This document shows, piece after piece, positions 35,364 through 44,612 of a DNA stretch of 64,000 nt. Numbering within the stretch: position 1 is the first letter of the stretch; each line of letters opens with the position of its first letter. This DNA comes from Siderastrea siderea (lineage: Eukaryota > Cnidaria > Anthozoa > Scleractinia > Rhizangiidae): the NCBI GenBank assembly GCA_964030785.1, contig OZ034967.1, positions 46,250,033-46,314,032 of the forward strand. Direction: 5' to 3'. The notes under the pieces were generated by a model. That model made no database searches. It was not told where the DNA came from and worked only from the letters and a program-made list of their open reading frames with translations. The translations under genes were made by a program, and so were the position numbers.

Positions 35364-35463
35364 CCACTCGTCGTCCGGACTTTGTCTAAAGGTTTCCTTG
35401 TCAATGATTTTCTTAGTCCGATTGCATATCAGAACTACTTTGACGCGCCTCTCTTCGTAAGCA
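35364..35463 (-). CDS. Gene C exon 4 (MRH)
   Basis: 100 nt, acceptor TTTTTAG, donor TGG/GTAAGT (phase 0). It encodes YEERRVKVVLICNRTKKI and ends SPDDEW. Two Arg precede the conserved strand, at the place where cation-dependent M6P receptors carry their ligand Arg; gene A lacks them. Confidence 0.7.
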
Positions 35464-36105
35464 CTAAAAATACGTTGAAAACGCAACAGTATTATCCATA
35501 ACGTGAGAAGTCAGAAGACATATTGTGGGGCTGATTATATGAGGCGGGCTCTATCGAGGTGCCGAGATGAGCTTTGGCCTGCTATCTCATGAGGGGAGCG
35601 AGCTGGGTGCTGGCTGAATTTTGAAGTGGGGTTTAAAAAGGGATCTAACAAGACCGTATCAAGCATTTTGTTTCAAGTGCGTGTAGCTGAATGGTGCTCT
35701 ATACCTCTGTGTGTTACGCAGAAAGAGAACTATCGATTTCCTGGTTGAAATTTGGACGTGAGAAGGGGCTGACTTAGTAAGTGCGACGACATATCAGCCC
35801 AACTAACCGGGCAGAAGTTTTAACATGTAATCGCGAGATTGATTGCTGGTATGTTTCACAGAAGCACCGAAATTTTGACCTTTCAAACCATTCCGGCACA
35901 CGTAGTGGGGCCCTTGCATCAATATAACTTGAGGATAATGACTCAGCTTTGTTAAAAGGTACCTTACTAATTCATTGAAACTATTACTGTGAATAGATTA
36001 GCGACTGTCCTTGACTACAGGTGCTCAAGAAGAGAATGTATTGAGGCACGTTTTTCAGTTTTTATCTCAGAAATCGCACGAAGCTTGAACAACGCAAATA
36101 CTTAC

Positions 36106-36212
36106 GCAGTCTTATACAAAAGTTTCGGTGGTTCGGTCTTCGTATCACAAGATGCTGTGCTCTGATCTCCTATTTCGTCGTAACTTGCACCATTCTTAGG
36201 TGACTGACAAAG
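36106..36212 (-). CDS. Gene C exon 3 (MRH)
   Basis: 107 nt, acceptor TTTTTTCAG, donor GC/GTAAGT (phase 2). It encodes LCQSPKNGASYDEIGDQ and ends PPKLLYKT, aligning with ICQ...LIYKS of gene A exon 3. Intact in itself, but part of a damaged gene. Confidence 0.7.
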
Positions 36213-37021
36213 CTGAAAAAATAAAGACAGATCGTGAACACTCTCGCAATTTGACCACAAGGCGAAAAGAAAAGTCAGCGAGTGTAGAAAGGTGAAGGGT
36301 CGACTCTCCGATTTCTCTCTCGCGCCGTTCCTCACGAAGACCCTGATAACAGACTAGACTAGTGAGGGTCCTAAAAATTGAATAGTTTTAGACAGGAGTT
36401 GACATAGTGAAGTGAAAGTGTTTGACTCTGACTTGTTTTCAATACTTGAAACTTCAGTACTCGTTCAATACTTCAATACTTGTTTTCAAGTATTAAAAAC
36501 GAGTCAAGTCAAACCGTTCACTAGTGATGGTAATAGTCCTCAAGCAGTTGATCTCAAGTCTACAGTTTTAAGCCGCAGGCCATTCAGCACGTTCTTTAGC
36601 TTTCAAACAATGAAGCCAAATAATTGAACGGTCAGGCCTGTTTCAAATGTCGTGCTATTCCCTTGCCAGACTGGTTCGACTGTAGCCGCACGTCAAACAT
36701 CATAAAGCTATATTTCTAGTCATATTTTAATTCACTTCTCTCCATTTCCCAGGAATTCATTTATTTCCCATTTTCTCCCTTTTATCTTTTCCTCTTTATA
36801 ATCATTCCAAACTTGGCAAACATTTTTTTTGAAAGATTAATGGGGTCTTGCACTACAAGGAGTGATGATTGTGAAGTTTTAGGATTCCGTCACAAGTGAT
36901 AGAAATGATAAGAAAAACGACCAAAAATTAAAAAGAACGTCATTAACTGCAAACCCCGCTGAAACGTTACTACACGTACATTAAACTTGAAGTAAATTTA
37001 TAAGTGGATATATTCCCTTAC

Positions 37022-37112
37022 CGCTACATCATCTACACATCCATCTCCTCAGTTGAAAGAACTGCAAGGATTGTAGTAGATGAAATAATCATTTTTACCT
37101 TCCGCTCTAAAC
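37022..37112 (-). pseudogene. Gene C exon 2 with in-frame TGA
   Basis: 91 nt between CTACAG and GTAAGG, encoding AEGKNDYFIYYNPCSSFN, then TGA (37051-37049), then GDGCVDDVA. Gene A has a Leu codon TTA at the aligned place, so one base change explains the stop. Confidence 0.7.
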
Positions 37113-37273
37113 CTGTAGGAGAAATCCACGCCTTAGGCAGCGCTGAGTCTGAATTACAGCTGACTACAACCTATTTCACGTTGTTGAATTAAGCAGTTAA
37201 AAAGAAGGACCCGTAAAGTTTACCATCTACGGATTTTAAAAGTTGAACTCACAAATAACCAGCTCGCAGTTGG

Positions 37274-37346
37274 CTTGATAGCTCAGTTGCTTAGAGTGCT
37301 GGACCGGTATCGCAGGGTCAAGAGTTCGAATCCCTTTCAAGCCAGT
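37274..37346 (+). repeat. tRNA-derived SINE head
   Basis: GGCTTGATAGCTCAGTTGCT (A box) and GAGTTCGAATCCC (B box) have tRNA spacing, and acceptor ends GGCTTGA/TCAAGCC pair. The anticodon stem (CTGGA/CGCAG) does not pair fully, and the tail resembles the 16.5-kb SINEs, so it is a SINE rather than a tRNA gene. It lies in gene C intron 1. Confidence 0.6.
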
Positions 37347-37585
37347 TTTTCGGGTAGCTTTTTTCCCAGCTGGTTAAGCTGATAACCTCACTGCCCTGGT
37401 CGATCATCGTGTCTTTTCCTTCAACATTGTTGAATCAAACTTGTGGAAAGCATTTGATCGTCGTGTTGAATGATGTTCAATGTTGCTAACTTACGCCAAC
37501 TTGACTTTTCTTGCACGTGCATGTGTTCAACATTGTCGCATGCCGGTGCCGGTCAAACAAATTCAATAATCATAAGTAGAGTGTA

Positions 37586-37750
37586 GTCCTGAGAAGGACT
37601 GTTTGTGATGACATTGACTGACTTTTCGACAACCTGAGCGGTGGACATCATCAGAGTGAGCTGACGTCATCATCAGTCATCTGGTGATGTTGTCATGGTG
37701 ATGTTTTTGAAACACTAGTCAAAGTCATCACAAACAGTCCTTCTCAGGAC
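37586..37750 (-). mobile_element. Small palindromic element carrying a hammerhead-like motif
   Basis: A perfect 27-bp inverted repeat (37586-37612 and 37724-37750; begins GTCCTGAGAAGGACTG) bounds it. On the minus strand CTGATGA (37654-37648), a stem-loop region and GAAA (37627-37624), followed by AGTC, match the hammerhead core boxes; ACT/AGT can form helix I. It lies in gene C intron 1. Confidence 0.5.
37620..37656 (-). ncRNA. Hammerhead-like ribozyme motif (37.6 kb)
   Basis: Both core boxes, CUGAUGA and GAAA, are intact. The base after GAAA is A where the 13.5- and 45.8-kb copies have C, which would weaken the minimal helix III. Cleavage would fall after GUC at about 37620. Activity is inference. 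Confidence 0.45.
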
Positions 37751-37934
37751 GTGACACTGTCCACATACACCCGGACGATCATACTTTACCGACTTATGAC
37801 ATGACCCCTGGGCTCAAACCATTTACAGTAAACTCAGAGTTGTTGTTCGCACCTCAGAACGAAAGAAATGTTCAGCAGTTGAGTAATGTTGGGTTAAGAA
37901 TTTCATGGAAATCGAACTTCGTTCAACTCATCAT

Positions 37935-38146
37935 TTAACCCTTTAAGCCCCAATATCAATATGCATATTTTCCTTAGTGTTCTCCATACATTTCTTATGG
38001 TACTAGTTAAGAGAATTTGCACAAACACCAAGGCATTTCATGTTTGGTGATCATTTCCTTTATTCTCGTGACCTGTATGTTTGATAAAGTAGGGATATTG
38101 TAAGGAGAAATTAGATGCTTGTCACTATTGGGGCTTAAAGGGATAA
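37935..38146 (+). mobile_element. MITE, CCTTTAAGCCCC family (copy 6, best preserved)
   Basis: TTAACCCTTTAAGCCCCAAT at the left and TTGGGGCTTAAAGGGATAA at the right form near-perfect terminal inverted repeats 212 bases apart. The interior is non-coding. It lies in gene C intron 1. Confidence 0.7.
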
Positions 38147-38585
38147 CAGGGTGGCCAAACATGTGTTAACATGTTTGATTCAACAATGTGGATCGTTGTT
38201 GAATGGAAATGTTGCATCCATTTTTCATATGAAGACAAGGACGATCCATGGATTGTATCTCATTAAAGGAACTTCATAGTCTTTTTGAAGCAGACCATAA
38301 ATGCCAGTTTTTCCAGTAAATTAAAGAGACTGCAGACCGAAAGTATTTGAAACGCTGGAGCTGAAATAAGTCAATCAAAGTGTGGTTAATGCCCAACGTA
38401 TGCACTGATTTTTTTATTTTTTTCAAATTGGAATACTATGTGACCAGCACGTAACATGTAACGTGATCGAAATGATAAAACATTCCAATGAAGACTTAAG
38501 GTATGCAGCCTTCATCTGAATTAAAATTGAACGAAGGGGCTTCTGTATGTGAGTGGACAAGGCCTAAATTCAGCACTTTTCAAAG

Positions 38586-38740
38586 CTTGGGTTTCGCTCA
38601 TCGGTACTTTGTAGAGCTGTAAGGTTGTAAGTCCCTTGCTTGCCATAGCAAACACATACTCCTTTGGTTCCGCCAGTTTCTTGGCAGTTAAACATAATGT
38701 ACAGGAACACCAAGCACTTAAAACGCTTCAACCAGCTCAT
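38586..38740 (-). pseudogene. Gene C exon 1 (signal peptide), donor lost
   Basis: The ATG at 38740 starts a signal peptide, then CVCYGKQGTYNLTALQ, matching gene A exon 1. The junction expected by homology reads CCCAAG/CTTTGA, whereas gene A reads CCAAG/GTTTGT. Read-through hits a TGA within a few codons. Confidence 0.65.
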
Positions 38741-39046
38741 TTAGGAAATGGTTCTGCAAACATGAATCAGAGCGTTGTAAAAATGTACAAGTAGTGAAGT
38801 GTACTTATCTCAACTTTCAACCACTGCACTTCGAAACGAAACCAACGATTGCTTTTCTACTACCGTCAATCACAATTACTATGAGATCCCATGAGCCTTG
38901 CGTGTTACTGAAAGGCCAAGTAAATGATCTTCAGGTTAAGCGCAGAGGACGCATGTAGGTGCAAGGTAATGCTAATTCCAGAATTATGTTTCATTTAAAG
39001 AGATATATGCAGTACATTTATGTGTATCCACAGATATTGAATCTCA

Positions 39047-39350
39047 TCTTTATAAAAATAAAATAAAATAAATAAATAAATGCCCTTTATTTATCCTCGG
39101 CAAGTGATTATAGCAAAGTGCTAGTGGGGCCGAGCATTTAAACCTTAGAAACAAATATTTCAAACTGAACATAATAGCTTAGGAATCCCAACTGGCAGGA
39201 GGCAGACCAGTTGGCTATTTAGAAGTGTGGCCGAGGAGTTGAACCCAGGTCGACCGCGAAACAACTCCAGATAGCGGTCAGAGCGGGACTTGAACCCGGG
39301 ACCTCCAGATTTCAAGTCCGGCACCTTAACCACTCGGCCACTCTGCCTCC
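39047..39350 (-). repeat. Full-length tRNA-derived SINE
   Basis: The minus strand starts GGAGGCAGAGTGGCCGAGTG (A box), with a B box GGGTTCAAGTCCC about 50 bases on. A non-tRNA body of about 200 bases follows, with a 3' tail of ATTT/ATTTT units ending near 39047. The head resembles a class II (Ser/Leu-type) tRNA. Length and tail are typical of SINEs. Confidence 0.7.
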
Positions 39351-39577
39351 TCTATCTTGACTATCTTTATAGTGTGTGACGTTCAATTACTGAAATGATT
39401 ACATACACTGTACTGCACTTAGACTTCACAAAATGTTCGCTACAAATTCTTTATGCATTAAAAATATTAAAACTTTCACTATAATGACGTGAAAGATCAC
39501 ATCTAATCTGAAAGAATAAGTTTATAGCGAATAACTTCAGTATATAATAAAGAAACAAACAACGCGAGCATTTATAA

Positions 39578-39850
39578 ACGAGTAAACAAACGTTTATAGG
39601 CAAACGTTTATGGCGTAAACATGCGTTTGTTGAGTAAACAGACATTCATAGGTAAACGTTTATGGGGTAATCTTTCGTTTGTGGAGTAAATTAATGTTCA
39701 TAAGCAAACGTTTATGGGCTAAAGATGCGTTTATCGAGTAAACAATCGTTTATGGGGAAACGTTTATGTAGTAAAATGTATTTATGGAGTAAACAAACGT
39801 TTATAGAGTAAGGAAAAATTTATGGGCAAAAGTTTATGGGGTAAACGTGC
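39578..39850. repeat. Minisatellite with AAACGTTTAT core
   Basis: Ten or so diverged units built on GAGTAAACAAACGTTTATGG. The palindromic AAACGTTT core is the best conserved part. The array ends about 40 bases before the 5' LTR of the Gypsy element. Confidence 0.8.
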
Positions 39851-39892
39851 CTTCAATAAACTTAAGAATTGATATTTAAATTTGATAGAGTA

Positions 39893-40083
39893 TGTTGTGT
39901 TATGTTACAGTTACACGTGATCGCTAGAGATTAGATACCGCATGAACAATTGACAATAACATATTGATTGAGACTCACGTATATAGTATCTTGTGCAATC
40001 TTGTTAGAGTGCCTTTGCTAGAATAAAGAAGTTGAATCGAGTTATCTGGTGACTCCTGTTAGCAGTTTGCAGATAACTTAACA
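39893..40083 (+). repeat. 5' LTR of the Gypsy element
   Basis: 191 bp, TG...CA ends. It contains a TATATAG box at about 39980 and an AATAAA signal at 40022, as expected of a promoter and polyadenylation unit. Confidence 0.92.
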
Positions 40084-40103
40084 TGGTGGCAGCGGTGTCA
40101 GGG
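40084..40103 (+). other. Primer-binding site
   Basis: TGGTGGCAGCGGTG directly follows the LTR CA end, beginning with the TGG that pairs with a tRNA CCA end. The priming tRNA was not identified. Confidence 0.75.
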
Positions 40104-40142
40104 TAAATTAGAAGACAGTAAAGACAGTCAAGACGTCCAACG

Positions 40143-41615
40143 ATGCCTGATCCGCCCGCACAAGCACCAGCGCCTCAGCAAGCGCAAGTCATTATGCAAT
40201 CGTCCTCCATTCAACCGCCCGCACCCTTAAGCTTTAGTGGCGACCTGGCAGCCAATTGGAAACACTTCCATCAGGTATGGACCAATTATGCGATAATTAC
40301 TGGTCTGGAAAAGCAGACAGAAGAATATAAAGTAGCTCTATTCTTGCATTGTATCGGTTCTGAGGCACTGAAAACGTTCAATGGGTTCTCGTTTGATGAT
40401 GAAAGCGATCGTAAGAAGCTCGACAAAGTGATTGAGAAATTTGAAGAATACACGGTTGGACGGATAAACGAGACGTTTGAACGATACAGGTTTAACAGTA
40501 GAAACCAAGAACCCTCAGAGGGAATCGATGCTTTCGTTTCAGCCCTAAGAAATCTCGCCAAAACCTGTAATTTTGGATCCCTGCATGACTCATTAGTCAG
40601 AGATAGGATTGTGTTTGGCGTACAAAGTAAACACACGAGACAAAAGTTGCTTCAGGAACGCAAGCTCACATTAGAGAAATGCATTGACATTTGCCGTAGC
40701 AACGAAGCCACAAGCTCGCAAATGAAAGAAATTGCCTCTGGAAGTAATTTAGAAGCGGTAAATAAAATTGAAGATCCGACACGTGGCAAAGGAAAGCCTT
40801 GGCGGAGTGATCGGAAACGGAGGAATGATCGGAATGAGAAGTCTCGAGATGACCCACCACCAACGCGCGTCACGAAAACGTGTCACTTTTGTGGAAACAA
40901 ACATGAGATGAACAAGAAGAAATATCCCGCGTGGGGAAAGCAGTGCCAGAAATGCAATGGCAGGAATCATTTCGCAAGTGTCTGCAAAAAGGATCGGAGA
41001 ATAAACCAGATCGTGGAAGACGAAACAGATACCGACAGCGATGTAGAATTTATCACTAGCATCTCCCTCGAAGAAGAATACGTATCCCAAGTTTCAGACA
41101 ACGAATACCCAAAGGAAATTTATGCAGAGATGATGATAAACGGCAGCCCACTATCATTTCAAGTCGACTGCGGAGCGTCAGTGAACATTTTACCACTCAA
41201 ATATGTCGGGAACTGTGCGATCAAGCCGTCAAAGAAGTCACTGCGCATGTGGAATGGAACAAACGTCACCCCAGTCGGCTCAACACGCGTGACCGTGCGT
41301 AATCCGAAGAACCAAAAGAGGTATTCGATCGAGTTCGTCGTCGTTCATGAATCATTTACCCCACTTATCGGAGCACGTGCGGCCCAACAAATGAAATTGA
41401 TCAACATAAACAACTCGAATTTCATAACAGCTCCTCCTACCAGACCATCTCAACCAGAAGTCCACCAATTAACATCTACCGAGAAGATTGTTCAAGAATA
41501 CGCAGATATCTTCGAGCGAGAAGTAGGAACATTGCCGGGAACCGTACATCTCGAAACTGAGGACAATGCAAGCCCTTGTGATAATTCCGCCACGAAGGGT
41601 CCCCACTGCTCTTAA
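40143..41615 (+). CDS. Gag-protease polyprotein of the Gypsy element
   Basis: 490 codons from ATG 40143. The N-terminal half is a retrotransposon Gag capsid region (FSGDLAANWKHF, AFVSALRNLAKTC). Zinc knuckles follow: a first one with CHFCGNKHEMNKKK in which the last Cys position reads Tyr, then an intact CQKCNGRNHFASVC. The aspartic protease follows, with FQVDCGASVNILP, where the usual DTG/DSG triad reads DCG. The frame ends in TAA at 41615 just after the protease, whereas the RT frame begins near 41572 one base over. The altered protease triad and lost knuckle Cys suggest decay, or a family variant. It would make the capsid and mature Pol. Confidence 0.85.
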   Translation: MPDPPAQAPAPQQAQVIMQSSSIQPPAPLSFSGDLAANWKHFHQVWTNYAIITGLEKQTEEYKVALFLHCIGSEALKTFNGFSFDDESDRKKLDKVIEKFEEYTVGRINETFERYRFNSRNQEPSEGIDAFVSALRNLAKTCNFGSLHDSLVRDRIVFGVQSKHTRQKLLQERKLTLEKCIDICRSNEATSSQMKEIASGSNLEAVNKIEDPTRGKGKPWRSDRKRRNDRNEKSRDDPPPTRVTKTCHFCGNKHEMNKKKYPAWGKQCQKCNGRNHFASVCKKDRRINQIVEDETDTDSDVEFITSISLEEEYVSQVSDNEYPKEIYAEMMINGSPLSFQVDCGASVNILPLKYVGNCAIKPSKKSLRMWNGTNVTPVGSTRVTVRNPKNQKRYSIEFVVVHESFTPLIGARAAQQMKLININNSNFITAPPTRPSQPEVHQLTSTEKIVQEYADIFEREVGTLPGTVHLETEDNASPCDNSATKGPHCS

Positions 41616-44245
41616 AGCAAAGCTCAAAGAAGAGCTAGACAAGTATGTCAAGTTAGGAGTGTTGGCCCAAGTAGAGGAACCAACTCCGTGGGTCAGGAGC
41701 CCTACGAATATGCATTGACCCGAAGCACCTTAATGCAGTGCTGAAAAGAGAAACCTATCAGCTACCAATCTTAGATGATGTGCTACCCGAACTAGCACAA
41801 GCCAAAGTATTTTCAACGGTAGACCTCAAGGCAGGCTACTGGCACTGTGTCCTCGACGAAAAGTCCAGTCTTCTCACGACATTCTCAACACCCTACGGAA
41901 GGTATCGGTGGCTGCGACTCCCCTTTGGTCTCTCTGTATCTTCCGAAATATTTCAGAAACGGGTGAACCAAGCCTTGGAAGGGCTCGAGGGAATACTCGA
42001 CATTACTGACGACATCCTGGTATATGGTGTAGGTAAAGACCTGAAAGAAGCGACTGAGGACCATGACAGACATCTAAAAGCACTCCTGCAAAGATGTCGA
42101 GAGAGGGGGATAGCACTAAACAAAGACAAGCTCAAATTGAGACGACAAGAAGTAGCCTTCATGGGTCACCTCTTCACTAACAATGGCCTCAAGATCGATC
42201 CCGACAAAGCCCGCTCAGTACAAGAAACGACACCCCCAACAGACACCGAGGGAGTCCAAAGGCTAAATGGATTCGTCAATTATCTCTCCAAATTTCTGCC
42301 ACAACTGGCTGACGTTATGGAACCTCTCAGAAGGCTAACCAGGAAAGATGCAGAGTGGACGTGGAGCGAAGAGCAAGAGAAAGCCTTCAAGGCAGTTAAG
42401 CGATTAGTAGCGCAGGCCCCAGTTCTAAGCTATCATCAGCCTGACCGATCCTTAAGTATTCAATGTGATGCAAGTCGGAAGGGCCTCGGTGCTGCTCTAC
42501 TACAGGATGGTAGACCAATCGCCTACGCAAGCCGCTCCCTCACTGATACAGAGCAGAGGTACGCGCAAATCGAGAAGGAGATGCTCGCAATTGTGTTCGC
42601 GCTGGAGAAGTTCAACCAGTACACGTTTGGCCGCCACGTAAGGGTGTCCAGCGACCACAAGCCATTGGAGTCCATACTGGCAAAGCCCCTCGCAGTAGCC
42701 CCTAGAAGACTTCAAGGAATGATGATGCGACTCCAGAAATACACCTTTGAAGTAACCTATGAGCGTGGAAAGAACATGCACCTTGCTGACACACTGTGTA
42801 GGGCATACCTTCCCACAGAAGGTAGCCCTCAAGATCGCGAGTTTGAGTACATCAACATGGCGAGCTATCTGCCCATAGCCGAGGAGATCAGGAGAGAAAC
42901 AAGAAATGACCCGTCTCTCCAAGAACTCAAGTGTGTCATCACACATGGTTGGCCTGAAGACAAGAGTAAGGTAGCCCCGCAAGTGCATCCGTTTTTCAGC
43001 ATCCGAGATGAGCTCACAATTCAAGATGGACTCATCTTCCGTGGCCAACGAGTGGTTGTACCTCAAAGCCTGCGTCCGATGATCAAGTCGAAGCTACACT
43101 CCTCCCACATGGGGATCGACACCTGTCTGCGCAGAGCAAGAGAATCTGTATTCTGGCCTGGATTCTCAGCCGAAATCAAGCAGATGATAGAAACCTGCGA
43201 AACATGCCGAAAGTTTGAGACAAGCCCGCAGAAAGAACCGCTAGCCTCACACGATGTCCCCTCACGACCTTGGGAGAAGATCGGAGTTGATATCTTTGAG
43301 CTGAATGGCAAGGAGTACCTAACAACCGTGGATTACTACAGCAACTTTTGGGAAATCGACAAACTTCCCACAGATGCAAAGGCGACCACCGTAATCGCCA
43401 AGCTTAAAGACCACTTCGCACGTTACGGCATCCCAGACCAGGTGGTTACAGATAATGGCCCCCAGTTTAAGTCACAAGAATTTGCCAACTTTGCAGCAGC
43501 GTACGAGTTTGAACAGACACCCACAAGTCCTTACAACAGCAAAGGAAACGGGAAAGTGGAGTCAGCAGTAAAGACCGCGGAACGACTTCTACGCAAGACC
43601 ACAGATGCAGGAACGGATCCATACTTGGCAATCCTGGATCACCGAAATACTCCAACACAGGGGATGGAGTCAAGCCCCGCTCAGCGGTTGATGAATAGGC
43701 GAACGAAGACCCTTCTCCCAACCACAAGAGAGCTGCTAAAACCGCGTTCAGTGGTACCTGACACGGAAATAACTGCCCTCAAGAAGCGCCAAGAAAAGCA
43801 AGTACAACACTACAACAAGTCTGCCAAGGAGCTAGAACCACTAGCTAATGGGGACGTAGTGAGGATGAAGCCCTTTGTAGCTAGAAAGAAGACCTGGGAG
43901 AAAGCAATGGTCAAAGAGCGACTTGATGAAAGATCGTACACTGTTGAGACTGCTAATGGCGACACATACCGCCGAAACAGATTCCACTTGAGGAAAACCA
44001 AGGAATCAATGGACAACCCCAGTGCTCCAGTGGAACAGCCTCAGGGACATGCCAGCCCACTGCCGGATACCCTACAGCTCAGGTCCAGGGAGATACAACG
44101 AACAACAGAGAAGGCAGTCCAGCAAGCAATAACACCCAGTGCAGGTCCTGACGGTGTGCAACACAAGGCCATCCCTGATCACACTTCAACCCACCCGCGA
44201 CGTGTGACCAAACCACCCGCGTGGTTGAAGGACTATATCCGTTAA
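41572..44245 (+). pseudogene. Pol (RT, RNase H, integrase) with two frame breaks
   Basis: The RT N-terminus (RRVPTALKAKLKEELDKY, ending EEPTPWV) is in frame 1 from 41572. Around 41693-41698 the frame jumps and about ten conserved residues before ALRICIDP are missing. From there frame 2 is open to 44245, 835 codons in the uninterrupted part from 41738. Visible are RT (DLKAGYWH, LPFGLSVSSEIFQ, TDDILVYG), RNase H (QCDASRKGLGAAL, EKEMLAIVFALEKF, SDHKPLE), an integrase HHCC finger (HSSHMGID...CETCRKF), the DDE core (GVDIF, VTDNGPQF, GNGKVESAV) and a C-terminal chromatin/DNA-binding region. RNase H and integrase look intact, but no full Pol can be made from this copy. Confidence 0.88.
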
Positions 44246-44403
44246 GAGCGTACGGAGCATTGAAAAAAAAAAAGAAATCTGATTTGAACTTTGATTTAGG
44301 AACACTTAAGGCAAGCGTTGAAAGACAGTTGATTTAAACTTTGATTTTTTATTTCTGATTTAAGTTTGAAGTAGGGACAGAATCCGCTTTATGATCGCTC
44401 GCT

Positions 44404-44417
44404 CAAAAAAGGGAGGA
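44404..44417 (+). other. Polypurine tract
   Basis: AAAAAAGGGAGGA lies immediately before the 3' LTR, the expected primer site for plus-strand DNA synthesis. Confidence 0.8.
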
Positions 44418-44607
44418 TGTTGTGTTATGTTACAGTTACACGTGATCGCTAGAGATTAAATACCGCATGAACAATTGACAATAACATATTGATTGAGAGT
44501 CACGTATATAGTATCTTGTGCAATCTTGTTAGAGTGCCTTTGCTAGAATAAAGAAGTTGAATCGAGTTATCTGGTGACTCCTGTTAGCATTTGCGGATAA
44601 CTTAACA
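44418..44607 (+). repeat. 3' LTR of the Gypsy element
   Basis: 190 bp, differing from the 5' LTR by GATTAAATAC for GATTAGATAC, GAGAGTCAC for GAGACTCAC, and a small change in the final AGCATTTGCGGAT segment. Confidence 0.92.
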
Positions 44608-44612
44608 GAGTA

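Larger units (their letters stand above)
33064..38740 (-). pseudogene. Gene C: MRH-domain membrane protein, damaged paralogue
   Basis: Six exons match gene A in order and phase: 38740-38586, 37112-37022, 36212-36106, 35463-35364, 34450-34339 and 33386-33064 (888 nt). It encodes a signal peptide (MSWLKRFKCLVFLYIMF), MRH motifs (YYNPCSSF, LCQSPKNG, RVKVVLICNRT, YYLTHNCACPNAC), a TM helix (about residues 199-219) and a tail with ERRHLL, an acidic dileucine sorting motif. Two lesions lie in the 5' half: exon 1 is followed by CTTTGA instead of a GT donor, and exon 2 has an in-frame TGA at codon 73. All other frames and splice sites are intact, so inactivation looks recent; sequencing error at two sites is the alternative. 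Confidence 0.7.
39893..44607 (+). mobile_element. Ty3/Gypsy LTR retrotransposon, complete but frameshifted
   Basis: Bounded by two LTRs (39893-40083 and 44418-44607) starting TGTTG and ending CTTAACA, flanked by a 5-bp target duplication GAGTA (39888-39892 and 44608-44612). It has a primer-binding site, a gag-protease frame, an RT-RNase H-integrase frame and a polypurine tract. The LTRs differ at about four positions in 191, so insertion is recent. Pol is broken between protease and RT. Domain order PR-RT-RH-IN defines Ty3/Gypsy. It sits upstream of gene C. Confidence 0.92.

Noticed and set aside
37049..37051. TGA in gene C exon 2 as selenocysteine
   Set aside because: Gene A has Leu at this site, and exon 1 also has a lost donor; no selenocysteine insertion element was sought or seen.
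39270..39350. Possible class II tRNA gene
   Set aside because: It continues into a SINE body and A/T-rich tail; typical SINE length.
41560..41620. Programmed frameshift between protease and RT
   Set aside because: No slippery heptamer seen, and a second break with loss of conserved residues follows about 120 bases on, so mutation is simpler.
42500..43066. Minus-strand 188-codon frame in pol
   Set aside because: Antisense of the RNase H-integrase region of an evident Gypsy pol.
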